A DNA stretch of 64,000 nt from positions 26,013,122 to 26,077,121 of the forward strand of contig CM020618.1 of the NCBI GenBank assembly GCA_009829735.1, given 5' to 3'. This document shows positions 41,401-51,045 of this stretch, one piece after another (position 1 is the stretch's first letter; each line of letters begins with the position of its first letter). The notes beneath the pieces are model-generated. The model had not been told where the DNA came from. It did no database searches and worked only from the letters and a program-made list of their open reading frames with translations. Made by a program: the position numbers and the translations under genes. The stretch comes from Pyropia yezoensis (taxonomy: Eukaryota; Rhodophyta; Bangiophyceae; Bangiales; Bangiaceae).

Positions 41401-41696
41401 CCCTCGCCCCGTTCCCCACTGCTGCCCCTCTCCGTTCCCACTTGCACGTCTCGGCCCGTGCACGTCCCCTGTCCCCCCCCGCCCCCACACCACCTCAACC
41501 CGTCTCTTTCCTCGACCCGTCGTCTTCTTCCCCTACCGTTGATTGATCACGGCACCCAAAGACCGGCCTCTCCGTCCCCCCGCCCTCCCCCCTCCTTGTT
41601 CCGGTCTTCCCCCTCCCCAGGGTTGCCTCCCCCCTTTTTCTACTTTTTGTGCTCTGCCCCCCTTCTCCCCCCCCCCCCATCCCGCCCACCAGTGCG
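38467..41696. other. 3.2-kb stretch without a supported gene
   Basis: 38600-39700 is much less GC-rich than the surroundings and looks like an old insertion, but clear terminal repeats are not visible. Short frames there (such as 38608-39000, +) match nothing I know. Near its right side is a perfect 12-base palindrome GGTGACGTCACC at 39654-39665. From 39860 to 41690 the DNA is GC-rich low complexity with long G runs near 39960, 40000 and 40593-40614, several CT-rich tracts and no motif. The last part should contain the promoter of the kinase gene. Confidence 0.45.
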
Positions 41697-44600
41697 ATGG
41701 TCGGTGGTGGTGGCGTCGGGCGTTCTCGCCCGTCGTCTGTGTCGCTCGCGCGGCGGCTGCCCGTCCGCACCAGCGGCCACCTGGTTGTGCGGCGGTCCCA
41801 CCCGGGCCTCCCCGGGTGGGCGTCCCGCCAGTGGGGCGCGTGGGCGGAGCTCCGCGGCAACGTCCTCCTCCTGTACGAGACCGAACGGGCGGCGACGAGC
41901 GGCGGCGGCGGGGTCCCAATGCCCCCGCCGTCGCGGAATGTGGCCGCCCCCGGTGCCGCCGCGGCGGGCCGGCGGATGGGCCGGGCTGGCGACGGGGACG
42001 GCGGGGGCGCTATCCCGTTTGACGTTCCCGCCGCATCCCAAGTGAGCGGCGCCGCCCTGTCCTTGACGGGCGGCTACCGGGGCGCCGCCGCCGCGGCGGT
42101 GGCGCTCGACGGGTTGCGGGACCCCGCGGCCGTGGCAGCGGCGGCGGCGGCGACCAAGAGGGAACCGACGCTCGCCGTGTGCCTCGCGGGCGCGACGCTC
42201 CGGGGTGGGGAGGAGGGCGCGGTCGCCGGTGGGGGCGGCGGTGCGGGGCCTCGCCGGGGTGGGGGTGGCCGCCTGAACGGCCGCCGTTGCAAGGAAGGGC
42301 TGGGCGACGGCGGCGGTGGTGGCGGCGGTCGGCGGCTCCGTGCCGCCCTCCGCCGTGGCCGCGCGCTGCTGAGCGGCGACTCCACGGCGACGGCCTCCCC
42401 TGCTGGCGGCGGCGGCGGGGGCGGGGACACTGACAGCTCCGTGACGTTGTCCCTGCGGCTGGCCGACCCCGCCAACGCCCGTCGCCCCGGCGCGGCGGGC
42501 TTTAGCAATGGCGACTGCGCGGACGGGTCGGGGTGGGCGGCGCCCCCGGGGGGCGGCGGTCGCCTCTTTGAGTTCTTCCCCACGGACTTGTCGCTGACGT
42601 TTACGTCGGAGCTCCGGGCCTTTGGCTGGGCCGCCGCTATCCGCGCAGCGCTCGCGCCGACGACCGTGTCCATCACGGACTTTTACATGGAGTGCGCGAT
42701 TGGCCGTGGCGGGGACGGGCGCGTCTTTTTGGTGCGCCACCTGTTGACGAGAGAGCCGCTGGCGATGAAGGTGATGCCCAAGCCCGACGCGTCCGACGAG
42801 GTGGCCGTCCGCCGGGCGCTCGATGAGCGGCTCATCCTGCAGTACGTTGCGCAAACACACCCCCACCTGGTCACCCTCCGCTACGCCTTTCAGTCGGAAG
42901 ACCAGCTGTACCTGTTGACCGAGTTTTGTGAGGGCGGCGACCTTGCCAGCATCCTCGCCCGGCAGCCGCTGCAGCGCATCTCTGAGACCGCCACTCGCCT
43001 GGTGATGTCGCAGTTGGTGGCCGCGCTCGGCGCCCTCCACGCCGCGGGCGTCGTGTACAGGGACCTCAAGGGCGCCAACGTGATGCTGCACAGTGACGGG
43101 CGGCTGCGGCTGATTGATTTTGGGCTGGCCAAGCTCCTACCCGGTGGCCCCATGGGTCGCACCACGTCTTTTTGTGGGACCCGCGACCATCTGCCGCCGG
43201 CGGTGGTGGCGCGCAAGGCATATGGCATTGAGGAAGATGCCTACTGCCTGGGCGTGCTCGGCTACCAGTGCCTGACGGGGCGGGTGCCCTTTCCGGGCGG
43301 CAAGGGCCTGACCCGCTCTCAGCTCTACCACCGCATCCTCCACGCGCCGATTGCGTGGCCGTCGCACCTGTCGGCGACGGCAGTGTCACTGCTGAAGGGC
43401 CTCCTCGACCGCGACGCGGAGCGGCGGCTGACGCTGACGCAGGCGCGGGCGCACCCATTTTTTGACGGCATTGACTGGGCGCCCCTGGACGCAGATGTGG
43501 CGCCAGTGACGCCGGAGCAGCTCCCTGCAGGGGATGTCCCGCTGGGTGGTGCCGGCGATGCAGCGATGCCGCGGCCGGTGAGCGAGCGCACGATGTTCCG
43601 CGCTGTATCTGCCACTACCGTGGACAGCCACCGGTCTGGCGGGAGGGAGGAGGCGTCTGACAGCGGTGGCGGCGTTGCCACCCCCCCGGCTTCCCCCGCC
43701 CGGCGGCCGCGCCCTGCCATGCGCACTACCTCCCTGGCATCTTCGATTGGGTGCGCCACGAGCGGCGTGTCTGCGGCCGACGTGCCCGCCGCCCCCGACG
43801 TGGACCCTCTGTCGTGTGGCGGCGGTGGGTTGGGCCTGTGGGGCCCCCCCGAAATGGCACGGCGGGTGCTCTCGCACAGCGCGCTGGACCGCCCCAGCTA
43901 TGGCCTCTCGTCGAGCATCGTGTCGGGCGGCACGGGCGGGTGGCGATCTGGGCCACTGGCCACGGCCGCCATGCCAGGGGAGGCGGTTTTGCCGTCGTCG
44001 CCCGTCACCCCGGCGGGGGCTGGCGGCGGCGCGCACCCCCCCCCACCCCCATTACTGCTGCGGTCCCTGTCCTGCCGCCTGGACAGCGTGGACCTGTCGT
44101 CGTTTGCAGTCAACAAGTTCGCGCACCTGCGGGTGGAGGAGGAAGAGTCGTGGCGGCGGGCGCAGCAAAAGGCGCGGCGACGGGGGCGGGCGACGCGCGG
44201 CTCTGTCCGCTACCCGGCGTTCCTTGGCTACGAGGCCGCGTCGCCGCGGCCACCGCGGACGCTGCGGAAGTCGCCCACGGCGCTGCAGGTGGTCCTCGGG
44301 GCGGGGGGGCTGGGCAAGGCCCTCACCCCGGCCGACGTGGCGGCTGTCATGCGCGCCCGCGCGGGGTCGGCGATTGCTGACGCGGGGCGGCCGTCACCAT
44401 CCATGGTCGCCCCCTCCGCTGCCGCCACTGCCGGCGATGTTGTCCGCGCGGGTGCCCCGTCGGGCACGGTGATGGCGGCGGCGGTCCATCCGTTGGGGCG
44501 GCGGTCTTCTACGGCTGCCGCCGACGGCGTGGTGACACGGGCCGGCATGCCCGGCGCGTGTGGCGACGGCAAGGGCAGCTTTGGCTCCTCCTCTCACTGT

Positions 44601-44789
44601 GGCTCCTCGTCGATGGGCAGCAGCCTGACCCTGACAGCGGGGGCGATGGGTTCCTCCCCCGAGTCGCCGGCGCCCCGCACCGATACGGCGGGCGCCACCG
44701 CCGCGGGCGGCGTTCGGTTGCCGCCGGGGGTGGCGCTGCCCGCCGAACCGCGGCGGGGGTCACGGGCAGTGGCGCTGTCGCGGGGTTGA
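41697..44789 (+). CDS. AGC-family protein kinase with split PH-like N-terminus
   Basis: From ATG 41697 the product is 1030 residues in one exon. Residues about 20-60 (SGHLVVRRSHPGLPGWASRQ, then WGAWAELRGNVLLLYE) look like the first strands of a PH domain. After a Gly/Ala-rich insertion of about 230 residues, LFEFFPTDLSLTFTSELRAF and GWAAAIRAAL look like its end. The kinase domain (about 328-590) has IGRGGDGRVFLV, the ATP-binding Lys in LAMKVM (about 358), YRDLKGANVM with catalytic Asp (about 456), DFGLAK (about 474) and an AGC-type activation loop SFCGTRDHLPPAVV. The usual APE glutamate is replaced (PPA), though the other catalytic residues are present. A Ser-rich tail of about 440 residues follows. 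Lipid-regulated kinases of the AKT type share this PH-kinase order. Partners and substrate are unknown. Confidence 0.85.
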   Translation: MVGGGGVGRSRPSSVSLARRLPVRTSGHLVVRRSHPGLPGWASRQWGAWAELRGNVLLLYETERAATSGGGGVPMPPPSRNVAAPGAAAAGRRMGRAGDGDGGGAIPFDVPAASQVSGAALSLTGGYRGAAAAAVALDGLRDPAAVAAAAAATKREPTLAVCLAGATLRGGEEGAVAGGGGGAGPRRGGGGRLNGRRCKEGLGDGGGGGGGRRLRAALRRGRALLSGDSTATASPAGGGGGGGDTDSSVTLSLRLADPANARRPGAAGFSNGDCADGSGWAAPPGGGGRLFEFFPTDLSLTFTSELRAFGWAAAIRAALAPTTVSITDFYMECAIGRGGDGRVFLVRHLLTREPLAMKVMPKPDASDEVAVRRALDERLILQYVAQTHPHLVTLRYAFQSEDQLYLLTEFCEGGDLASILARQPLQRISETATRLVMSQLVAALGALHAAGVVYRDLKGANVMLHSDGRLRLIDFGLAKLLPGGPMGRTTSFCGTRDHLPPAVVARKAYGIEEDAYCLGVLGYQCLTGRVPFPGGKGLTRSQLYHRILHAPIAWPSHLSATAVSLLKGLLDRDAERRLTLTQARAHPFFDGIDWAPLDADVAPVTPEQLPAGDVPLGGAGDAAMPRPVSERTMFRAVSATTVDSHRSGGREEASDSGGGVATPPASPARRPRPAMRTTSLASSIGCATSGVSAADVPAAPDVDPLSCGGGGLGLWGPPEMARRVLSHSALDRPSYGLSSSIVSGGTGGWRSGPLATAAMPGEAVLPSSPVTPAGAGGGAHPPPPPLLLRSLSCRLDSVDLSSFAVNKFAHLRVEEEESWRRAQQKARRRGRATRGSVRYPAFLGYEAASPRPPRTLRKSPTALQVVLGAGGLGKALTPADVAAVMRARAGSAIADAGRPSPSMVAPSAAATAGDVVRAGAPSGTVMAAAVHPLGRRSSTAAADGVVTRAGMPGACGDGKGSFGSSSHCGSSSMGSSLTLTAGAMGSSPESPAPRTDTAGATAAGGVRLPPGVALPAEPRRGSRAVALSRG

Positions 44790-45906
44790 TGCGTGGGCAG
44801 CGGTGGGGAGGAAATACGCCCGAGTGGAATGGACGTGGGCGGGGGGAGGGGGAGGGGGGAAGGGGTGGGTGAGAAGGGGGCACGGGTCGCCGGCCGAGGC
44901 GCATCGGGTTGACAGGGCAAGCAGAAACATGAATGGAACGTTTTTAAAGACTGCTGCCAACTACAACGCGGGGTCCCTTGGAGTCGGCGCCATGGCTGAA
45001 GTGGGGGGGGGGGCGCAGACAAGCGAGACGCACGGCGGAACGGCCACCGCGGCCAGACGGTCGCTTGCCGTGGCACCACCAGCTGCAATGGTGCCTTTCC
45101 ATCGCCATGCCGATCAGGGCGTCACCCGCCGCTCCACCAACACCCCCCTGCCCGCCCCGCACCGAGCGGCAGGCACCGCCGCCACTGGCGCGGGCCACGT
45201 CCGTTGCGCGCTGCTACGCCGCCGGGGGTGGCGCTGGCCGCCACACCGCGGGAGGGGCGCCGGCCGTGGCACCGTCACGGCGGTGACGCGTGGGCGGTGG
45301 GAGAGAGGCGTCAGACGCCCGGGCGGGAGTCACAGTGGGGGTGGGGTGGGAGGCGAAATAGTGGGGGTGGGGTGGGGAGGGGAGGAGGGGAAGGAACAGG
45401 GCCGCAGGTGGAGGACGCATCGGCTGATTTGCGTCGAGTGGAAGCGTGTGCAAAAAAAACGTTGACCACTTCAGGTGTTTGACATTGACATTGACAGCTG
45501 CCCGCGAGGGCGTCAACGCGGCAGGCAGCGCTGGTCACTTTGGATCCGCTGCGCGGAACTGGTGGGGGGGGAGGGAGGAGGGGTTAGGCTGGAGCTCGCG
45601 AGCGCTCGCGGTGTGGGAATTCAGCGACGGCCTTCGCCCGCTCCTGCGTCCTCCCCCCTTGTCCGCTCACGCTGATCCCCTGCCCGTCCAAGCGCGCACG
45701 TGATGTACAAAGTATTTCCAGTAGGTCGCCAGTCACTCCCCGTGGCGCATCAGCTGGCCTGGGGCGTGCCTTCCTATGCACCGGCGGTGCCGCCGACGCG
45801 CGCAATACCCCAACGCCCCCCTCCCGCGCGCCCTCTCCCACCTCCCCCCGCCCCCCTTGGTCCCCTCCCCCCCCCCCCCCCCCCGCCCGCGCCATTCGCC
45901 CATCAC
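44790..45906. other. Intergenic between convergent genes
   Basis: 1.1 kb between the ends of the kinase (+) and the coiled-coil protein (-). No supported gene. G-rich low complexity at 45330-45420 and C-runs at 45870-45885. Confidence 0.5.
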
Positions 45907-47226
45907 TCACTCGTGGACGTGCGCCGGCCGGGGAGCCCAGGCGGGTGCCTCGCCCAACGCCCACAGCGCCTTGGCCGCTGCCTCGGCAGGGAGCGTCAGC
46001 CGCGGCGGTGGCGGGGACGACGACGACAGCGAGGATGAGATGGAGCTGCCCACGTCGGCCGCCGCCGCCGCCACCGACGCGGCCACCGCCGCCGCCTCGG
46101 CGACCGCCTTGCCGCCGACGCGGTCGCCGCCGCCGGCCGCCGCCGACCTGACGGCCGCCCCCATCGGGGCGACCACCCCATCCTCACCGCCGTCCCCGCC
46201 GCCGGCGCCACGGCGAGCGGCGGCACGCGCGCGTCGCCGTGCGCACCGGGCACAGCCGTCTGGCGCCCCCGGCGGCGGCAGCGGGGACGCTGCCCCTGTC
46301 GCCGCAGCCTCTGACGCGGCGGCCGCCGCAGCGGCGGCGGCCGTGGCGGCCGCGGCGGTGGCCTCGGCGGCGGCAGCGGCGGCGGTGGCCTCGGCGAGCG
46401 CCGCCACCAGCGCCGCGTTTTCGCGCTGCAGCGCGCCGACGCGGCCGCGGAGGGCCGCCTCTACCCCCGCGGCGGTGGTGCCCCGCGGCAGCCGGTCATG
46501 AGGGGCGTGCCCGGGGCGCCCAGGGGGGCCGCCGACGCTGCCGCTGCTACCGTCCGCCCACATCTCTGGGTCGGCCTCGAGCTCGTCGTCATCGTCATCC
46601 TCCTCCCGCGGAACCTCCGCGGCTCCCACGGCCGACGCAGGGGGGGGTGCCACTACAGCAGCAGCTGGCCCCACGCTATTAGGCGCGGGTCTTGTCGGGA
46701 AAGGGTGAGGGGGGGTGGCACCGCCACCGCTGCGGAAGAGGCGACCCGCGGCAATAACGGGACCGTTCCGCCTGGTGGCGGCCTCGCCGCCGGCCATGGC
46801 GGCCGCTGGAGGGGGGGCAGCACCCCGGCGAAGGGGCGGCGGCGGGCCGGCTGGCGCCAACACCCGTCGCACACGGGGGCGGGGCGCGGTGGTCACGGCG
46901 GGTGGCGACCGCGGCACGGCCGCGGGAGTGGTGACGGCGACGGCGGCGGCGGCGGCCGCCGCGGTGGCGGCGGCCGCGACGGCCGTGGTGGTGGAGGCCG
47001 CCGTGGCGTCATTGTCGGCGGGTGTGGCGGGCGCGGCGGGCGCGGCGGCGCGCCGCGGTGGGCCCGCCGACCACAAGCGCCCAGCCGGCCGCCCATCATC
47101 GTTGCCCATGATGGCGAGCGACGACAGGGACGGGGCGGAGAGGTCCACCGACAATGCACATGGGAAGCCCATCAGCTGCTCCATGAGTGCCAGCTCGTCA
47201 CCTGCGCAGACTGCGCCCTCATTCAT
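45907..47226 (-). CDS. Alanine-rich protein with a short coiled coil, unknown
   Basis: From ATG 47226 the product is 439 residues. The first 45 are non-repetitive (MNEGAVCAGDELALMEQLMG, FPCALSVDLSAPSLSSLAIM), which argues that the frame and start are real. Alanine/proline tracts follow, then an acidic patch EEDDDDDELEADPEMWADG, a heptad-like segment VEAALRGRVGALQRENAALV running into an alanine-rich helix, a DGCARCARRRARAAARRG motif with one CxxC, and a Ser/Pro-rich tail ending PAHVHE. The REN core within a leucine-zipper-like helix could suggest a bZIP-type dimer, but no basic DNA-binding region precedes it. I do not recognise the family. Codon and repeat composition match the neighbouring host genes. 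Confidence 0.55.
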   Translation of the reverse strand: MNEGAVCAGDELALMEQLMGFPCALSVDLSAPSLSSLAIMGNDDGRPAGRLWSAGPPRRAAAPAAPATPADNDATAASTTTAVAAAATAAAAAAAVAVTTPAAVPRSPPAVTTAPRPRVRRVLAPAGPPPPLRRGAAPPPAAAMAGGEAATRRNGPVIAAGRLFRSGGGATPPHPFPTRPAPNSVGPAAAVVAPPPASAVGAAEVPREEDDDDDELEADPEMWADGSSGSVGGPPGRPGHAPHDRLPRGTTAAGVEAALRGRVGALQRENAALVAALAEATAAAAAAEATAAAATAAAAAAAAASEAAATGAASPLPPPGAPDGCARCARRRARAAARRGAGGGDGGEDGVVAPMGAAVRSAAAGGGDRVGGKAVAEAAAVAASVAAAAADVGSSISSSLSSSSPPPPRLTLPAEAAAKALWALGEAPAWAPRPAHVHE

Positions 47227-48484
47227 TGTATGGGACCGGAGGGGGGGAAGTGGGGGGGGGAAGTGGGAAGGGGGTGGAGGAAGGTTGCGTGCGGCGGGAA
47301 AAAAAAAAAAAGAAAGGGGGAGGGGATGAGGGGGAACAGAGCGCGAGGAGGAGGGGGGGAACAAGAAGAAAAAGGCTGGCTTGCCAGACCGCGTGACAGA
47401 GATGGCGGTACCGGTGGTGGCGGTAATGAGGGGGGCGGCGGCGGGGATGGTGGCGGGTGGTGGGTGCAGTGACAGCGAGGGCGACCGCGACTGCACGTGA
47501 GGAGGAGCTGCTCGCACGTGGGGGCTGCCTCCCATTGCTTGTCGCCGCCTCCGCCGGAGGCGACGGCCCTTGTAGCGCACGTGTAGGCTCGGTGTGTCCT
47601 CAAATTCTGAGGTCGAGGAAACGTCTGGGGGGGGGTGTGAAGGCTGCCTCCCAGGGCTGTGTGCCTGGATGGCGGGGAGCGGATGCAGTCCGCTTGCTAG
47701 TAGCTAAAGCGCGGCCAGGCAAGACCCCACCCTCCCCCCCCCCCCCCCCCCCCCCCCCACACTTCCGGGACTGGCGGCCCCCGGCAGTTCGTGGCCAGAT
47801 TTTGCATGTAACCGCTCGCGGCCGCGTCTGTGGTGGCGCGCCTGCCGGCGACTCGGCGGGGAGCGGGGGCTGCGCACCGCCGCCCCCGCCCTCCACCGCC
47901 CACGGGTTCCCATTGGTGGATCGCTGCGCGTCAGCTGCGGGGAGACGCGGCCGGCCGGTGGGGACCCACCCGAAGGCGCATTTGCATCTCCCTTCCCAAC
48001 CGGCCCGTGCTGGCTACCTCTACCAGTACAGTAGGCACTTGGCACTGCTACTGCTTCAAGATTCTTCCGTCTACCTTTACGAATAGTCCGGGATTCTGAA
48101 ACTCCCTGTGGCAGGCCTCGCACAGGTACTGCGTGCAGATAGATATGTCTATGTTCATACATACATGTACTTCCGAACAAATAGCCGCTGTACGAGCGGT
48201 GACGAGATGCGCCTTTTGTTCCGCTCGGCGGCTGGGCTCCTCCAGCCGGCCATGGACGGCGCGCGGTTTATCCACCTCCCTTCCTACCCCCCCCTCCCCC
48301 TCACCCGCGTGCCGCGACCCGCCCAGGGAGGGCGCCGTGGCAGCACCGGCCGCGACCAGCAGCGCCGAGGTGGGCGGCGGCGGCGACAGCGACGGCGACG
48401 GCGGCGCTGGTGGTGCCCCAGGGCCGTGGGCGCGCCGCCTGCCCAGCAGCAGCAGCAGAGGCGGTGGCTTGGAGGAGCAAGCCG
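47227..48484. other. Intergenic between the coiled-coil protein and RecQ
   Basis: About 1.25 kb with no supported gene. It includes an A-run near 47300 and a 25-C run at 47734-47758. A less GC-rich patch with many TA dinucleotides lies at 48010-48190. It should hold the promoter of the coiled-coil gene and the RecQ 3' end. Confidence 0.5.
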
Positions 48485-51045
48485 TCAAGACACTCGCCCA
48501 CCGGCGGGATCCACCCCCTCCACGCCCCCCACGCCCCCGTTCTCCCCCCCCCCCGACGCGGTGGCGGCGATGGCCTGCGCAAGCACCGCGTTAAAGTCAA
48601 TGTCTCTGAGCGCGCCGAACGACGGGCAGTTGGCAAGCCACGCGGGGGTCTGGTGGTTTTTCATGCCGCACAGGTGGAGGGCCAGCGCCCGTGGCAACGA
48701 CCACAGCCGCCGCACCGCGTCTCCCATCGCCGGCCCACCGCCGGCGGTGACGGCGGCGGCCCACCGGGCAGGCGGCACGTCGTCGGCGGCGGTGCCTCGT
48801 ACCCAGTGCTGACGCTCTTTGGGCGTCAGCGGACGGTCACAGCCCCCACAGTGGCCACAGGGGGGACGGTCGGGGTGCCGCTCGGCGGGCGTCCCATACC
48901 GGCCTGCCAGGGCGGCGGTGTGGCACGTGGGTGACGTGAGGAGCCCGAGAATGTCCCACAGGCGGTTCACCTCCGCGTCCTGCTCGTGGGTGAAGTGCGT
49001 GAGCAGCTCCGCCGCCAGGTCGTCCATGGACGGGGGCTGGCGCATGATCAAATAGGAGAAGCTCACGGTGACAAGGTCCTCGTCCTCTTTCCCTCTGACA
49101 GGGACGTCCTCGTGCGCCATGCCCTTCTTCTTTTTCTCTGGCCGCTTCCGTGGGTGCACTTCGGCGAGGTAGCCATAGACGGGTTCCAGCTCCAGCCGGG
49201 TCAAGAGCTGATAGACGGTCTGTTCGGCCATCACGTCCCGCAGTGGCCACAGCTCCAGCACCGACACCGTCCCCATCCGGCTGCCGTTGGAAAAGATGGC
49301 AGCCAGCACGTGTCGCACCTCGGCCAGCGTCGGCGCCGGTCCGTACGCGAAGCCTTCCACTAACGGCACGTCGTCGCGGCAAAGAAATGCCACGCACGTG
49401 GCGGGGCATCCGTCCCGCCCGGCACGTCCAATTTCTTGGACGTACGACGCCGTCGACCGGGGAATGCTAAAGTGGATGACCATCTGTACGCAGGGGGAGT
49501 GCGAACAACCCAAAACAGAAGAGGGAAAAGGGAGGGGACGGGCCATGAGCGTCGGGCCGTTCGTGAGTCACGTGAAGCTGCAGGCGGCCCCAGGGCCGTA
49601 GCGTGGCCAGACCACACTGTCCAACAGCACGGTCACATGCCAAAGCGTTCATCCACTTCTCTTTGCACGGTCACGCTCCCAAGCGCCCCCTCACCCCCGT
49701 GCACGCCCACAGCCTCGCTGAGCCCACCCTTCCACTCCCGTACCCTGACGTTGCTCTCGTCGACACCCATCCCGAACGCGGACGTGCACACCACAATGCC
49801 GTCGTGGGTGTCGAGGAACTCAGTAAGCACGTCAGACTTTCTCGCCGACGGCAGCCCCCCATGGTAGGCCGCAACGGGCAGGCCATCGATGGCCAGCGCG
49901 GTGGTCAGGCGGTCGGCCAGGCTCCTCGTGTTGACGTACACTAGCGTCGGCCCGCGGGGATGCTTGCGGAGCAAGTCTCGCAGCAGCTTTACTCGCCACT
50001 TGAACGCCGCCTTCGCCGCAGATGCAATGGGGAGCCCGGCCGCCGCCAGCACCTCGGCGGGCGGCACGGAAACGGTGGTGGTCCACAGGTTGGGCCGTTC
50101 GTAGGGCGTCCGCACCACCGCACCAGGGGGGATGCCAAACCGCCTCACGATTTCCGCCGCGTCCCCCGCCGTCGCGGTGGCGGTGAGGGCGAGCACCCGC
50201 GCCGGCTCCACCGCCGCCGCCACGTGCGGCAGCCGCAGGTAGTCGGGGCGGAACGAGGACCACTCGGCCATGCAGTGCACCTCGTCGACGACCATCAACG
50301 CCACGGGGAGCCACTGCAGGCGGTCCCGCGCGAGACCCCGCAGCCCCTCTGGGGTGGTCAGCAGCACAAGCGGCTGCGCCCCGTCGACCACCGCCGCCAT
50401 TGCCGCCGCCCACTCCCCGTCGGACGTCGACGCCCGTACCTGCATGGCGGGGATGCCCACGGCGGCCAGCCGCCGGGTGGCGTCGTCCATCAGCGCCCTC
50501 GTCGGCTCCACCACCAGCGTCGCCCCGCGGGGGGCCAGCAGCAGCGCCGACAGCTGGTAGCACAGGCTCTTGCCGCCCCCGGTGGGCAGCACAGCCAGCG
50601 CCGAGCCACCGGGGCCGCCGTCGGCGGCGATGCCGCCCGTGAGCACATTCCGGAGGATCCTCTCCTGGCCGGGCGCAAAGGAGCGGTGACCAAAGCGGGA
50701 GCGCAGCAGGTGCCGCGCCTCGGCCATGATGCCCCCCGCCACGGGCGGCCAGGGGGTGGGCGGCGGGCTGCCGTCGGCGGCGGCCCAAAAGGCGGAGGGG
50801 GTGGGCCCGCGGGCGGGGGTGGCGCCCCGCGGCTCGCGGGCGGCACGCCCCCCCGCCGGCAACGCCGCCGCGCACAGCTGCTGCGGGCCGTCGCGGCGGC
50901 CAGGCAAGAGGGAAAAGCGGCCGCGGCGCGCGCCCGCGGATGGCGGTGCCAACGGGCGGCGGCCAGGACGGGCGGCGCCAAGCCAGCCGCCCGCCGGCAG
51001 GGCCGCGCCGCCGGCGGCCGGTCCAAAAGCGAGGCCCCCCGCCAT
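48485..51045 (-). CDS. RecQ-family DNA helicase, two exons
   Basis: RecQ enzymes unwind DNA 3'-5' and process recombination and stalled-fork structures. Exon 1 is 51045-49744 and exon 2 is 49483-48485, joined across a 260-base intron (donor AGG|GTACGG, acceptor GTACAG|ATGG). Together they give 766 residues. Helicase motifs in order: FGHRSFAPGQERILRNVLTG (motif 0), VLPTGGGKSLCYQL (Walker A), TPEGLRGL, VDEVHCMAEW (DEVH box), LALTATAT (III), TLVYVNTRS (IV), VCTSAFGMGVDESNVR (V) and SYVQEIGRAGRDG (VI). The zinc-binding part shows CGHCGGC near the end. No HRDC domain is visible. The first about 110 residues are Arg/Ala/Pro-rich and may target an organelle. The exon junction falls inside motif V and restores the family sequence NVR-MVIHF, which supports the model. 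Confidence 0.9.
49484..49743 (-). other. RecQ intron, 260 bp
   Basis: The intron starts GTACGG and ends GTACAG on the minus strand. Splicing restores the motif V to motif VI continuity of the helicase. Confidence 0.85.
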
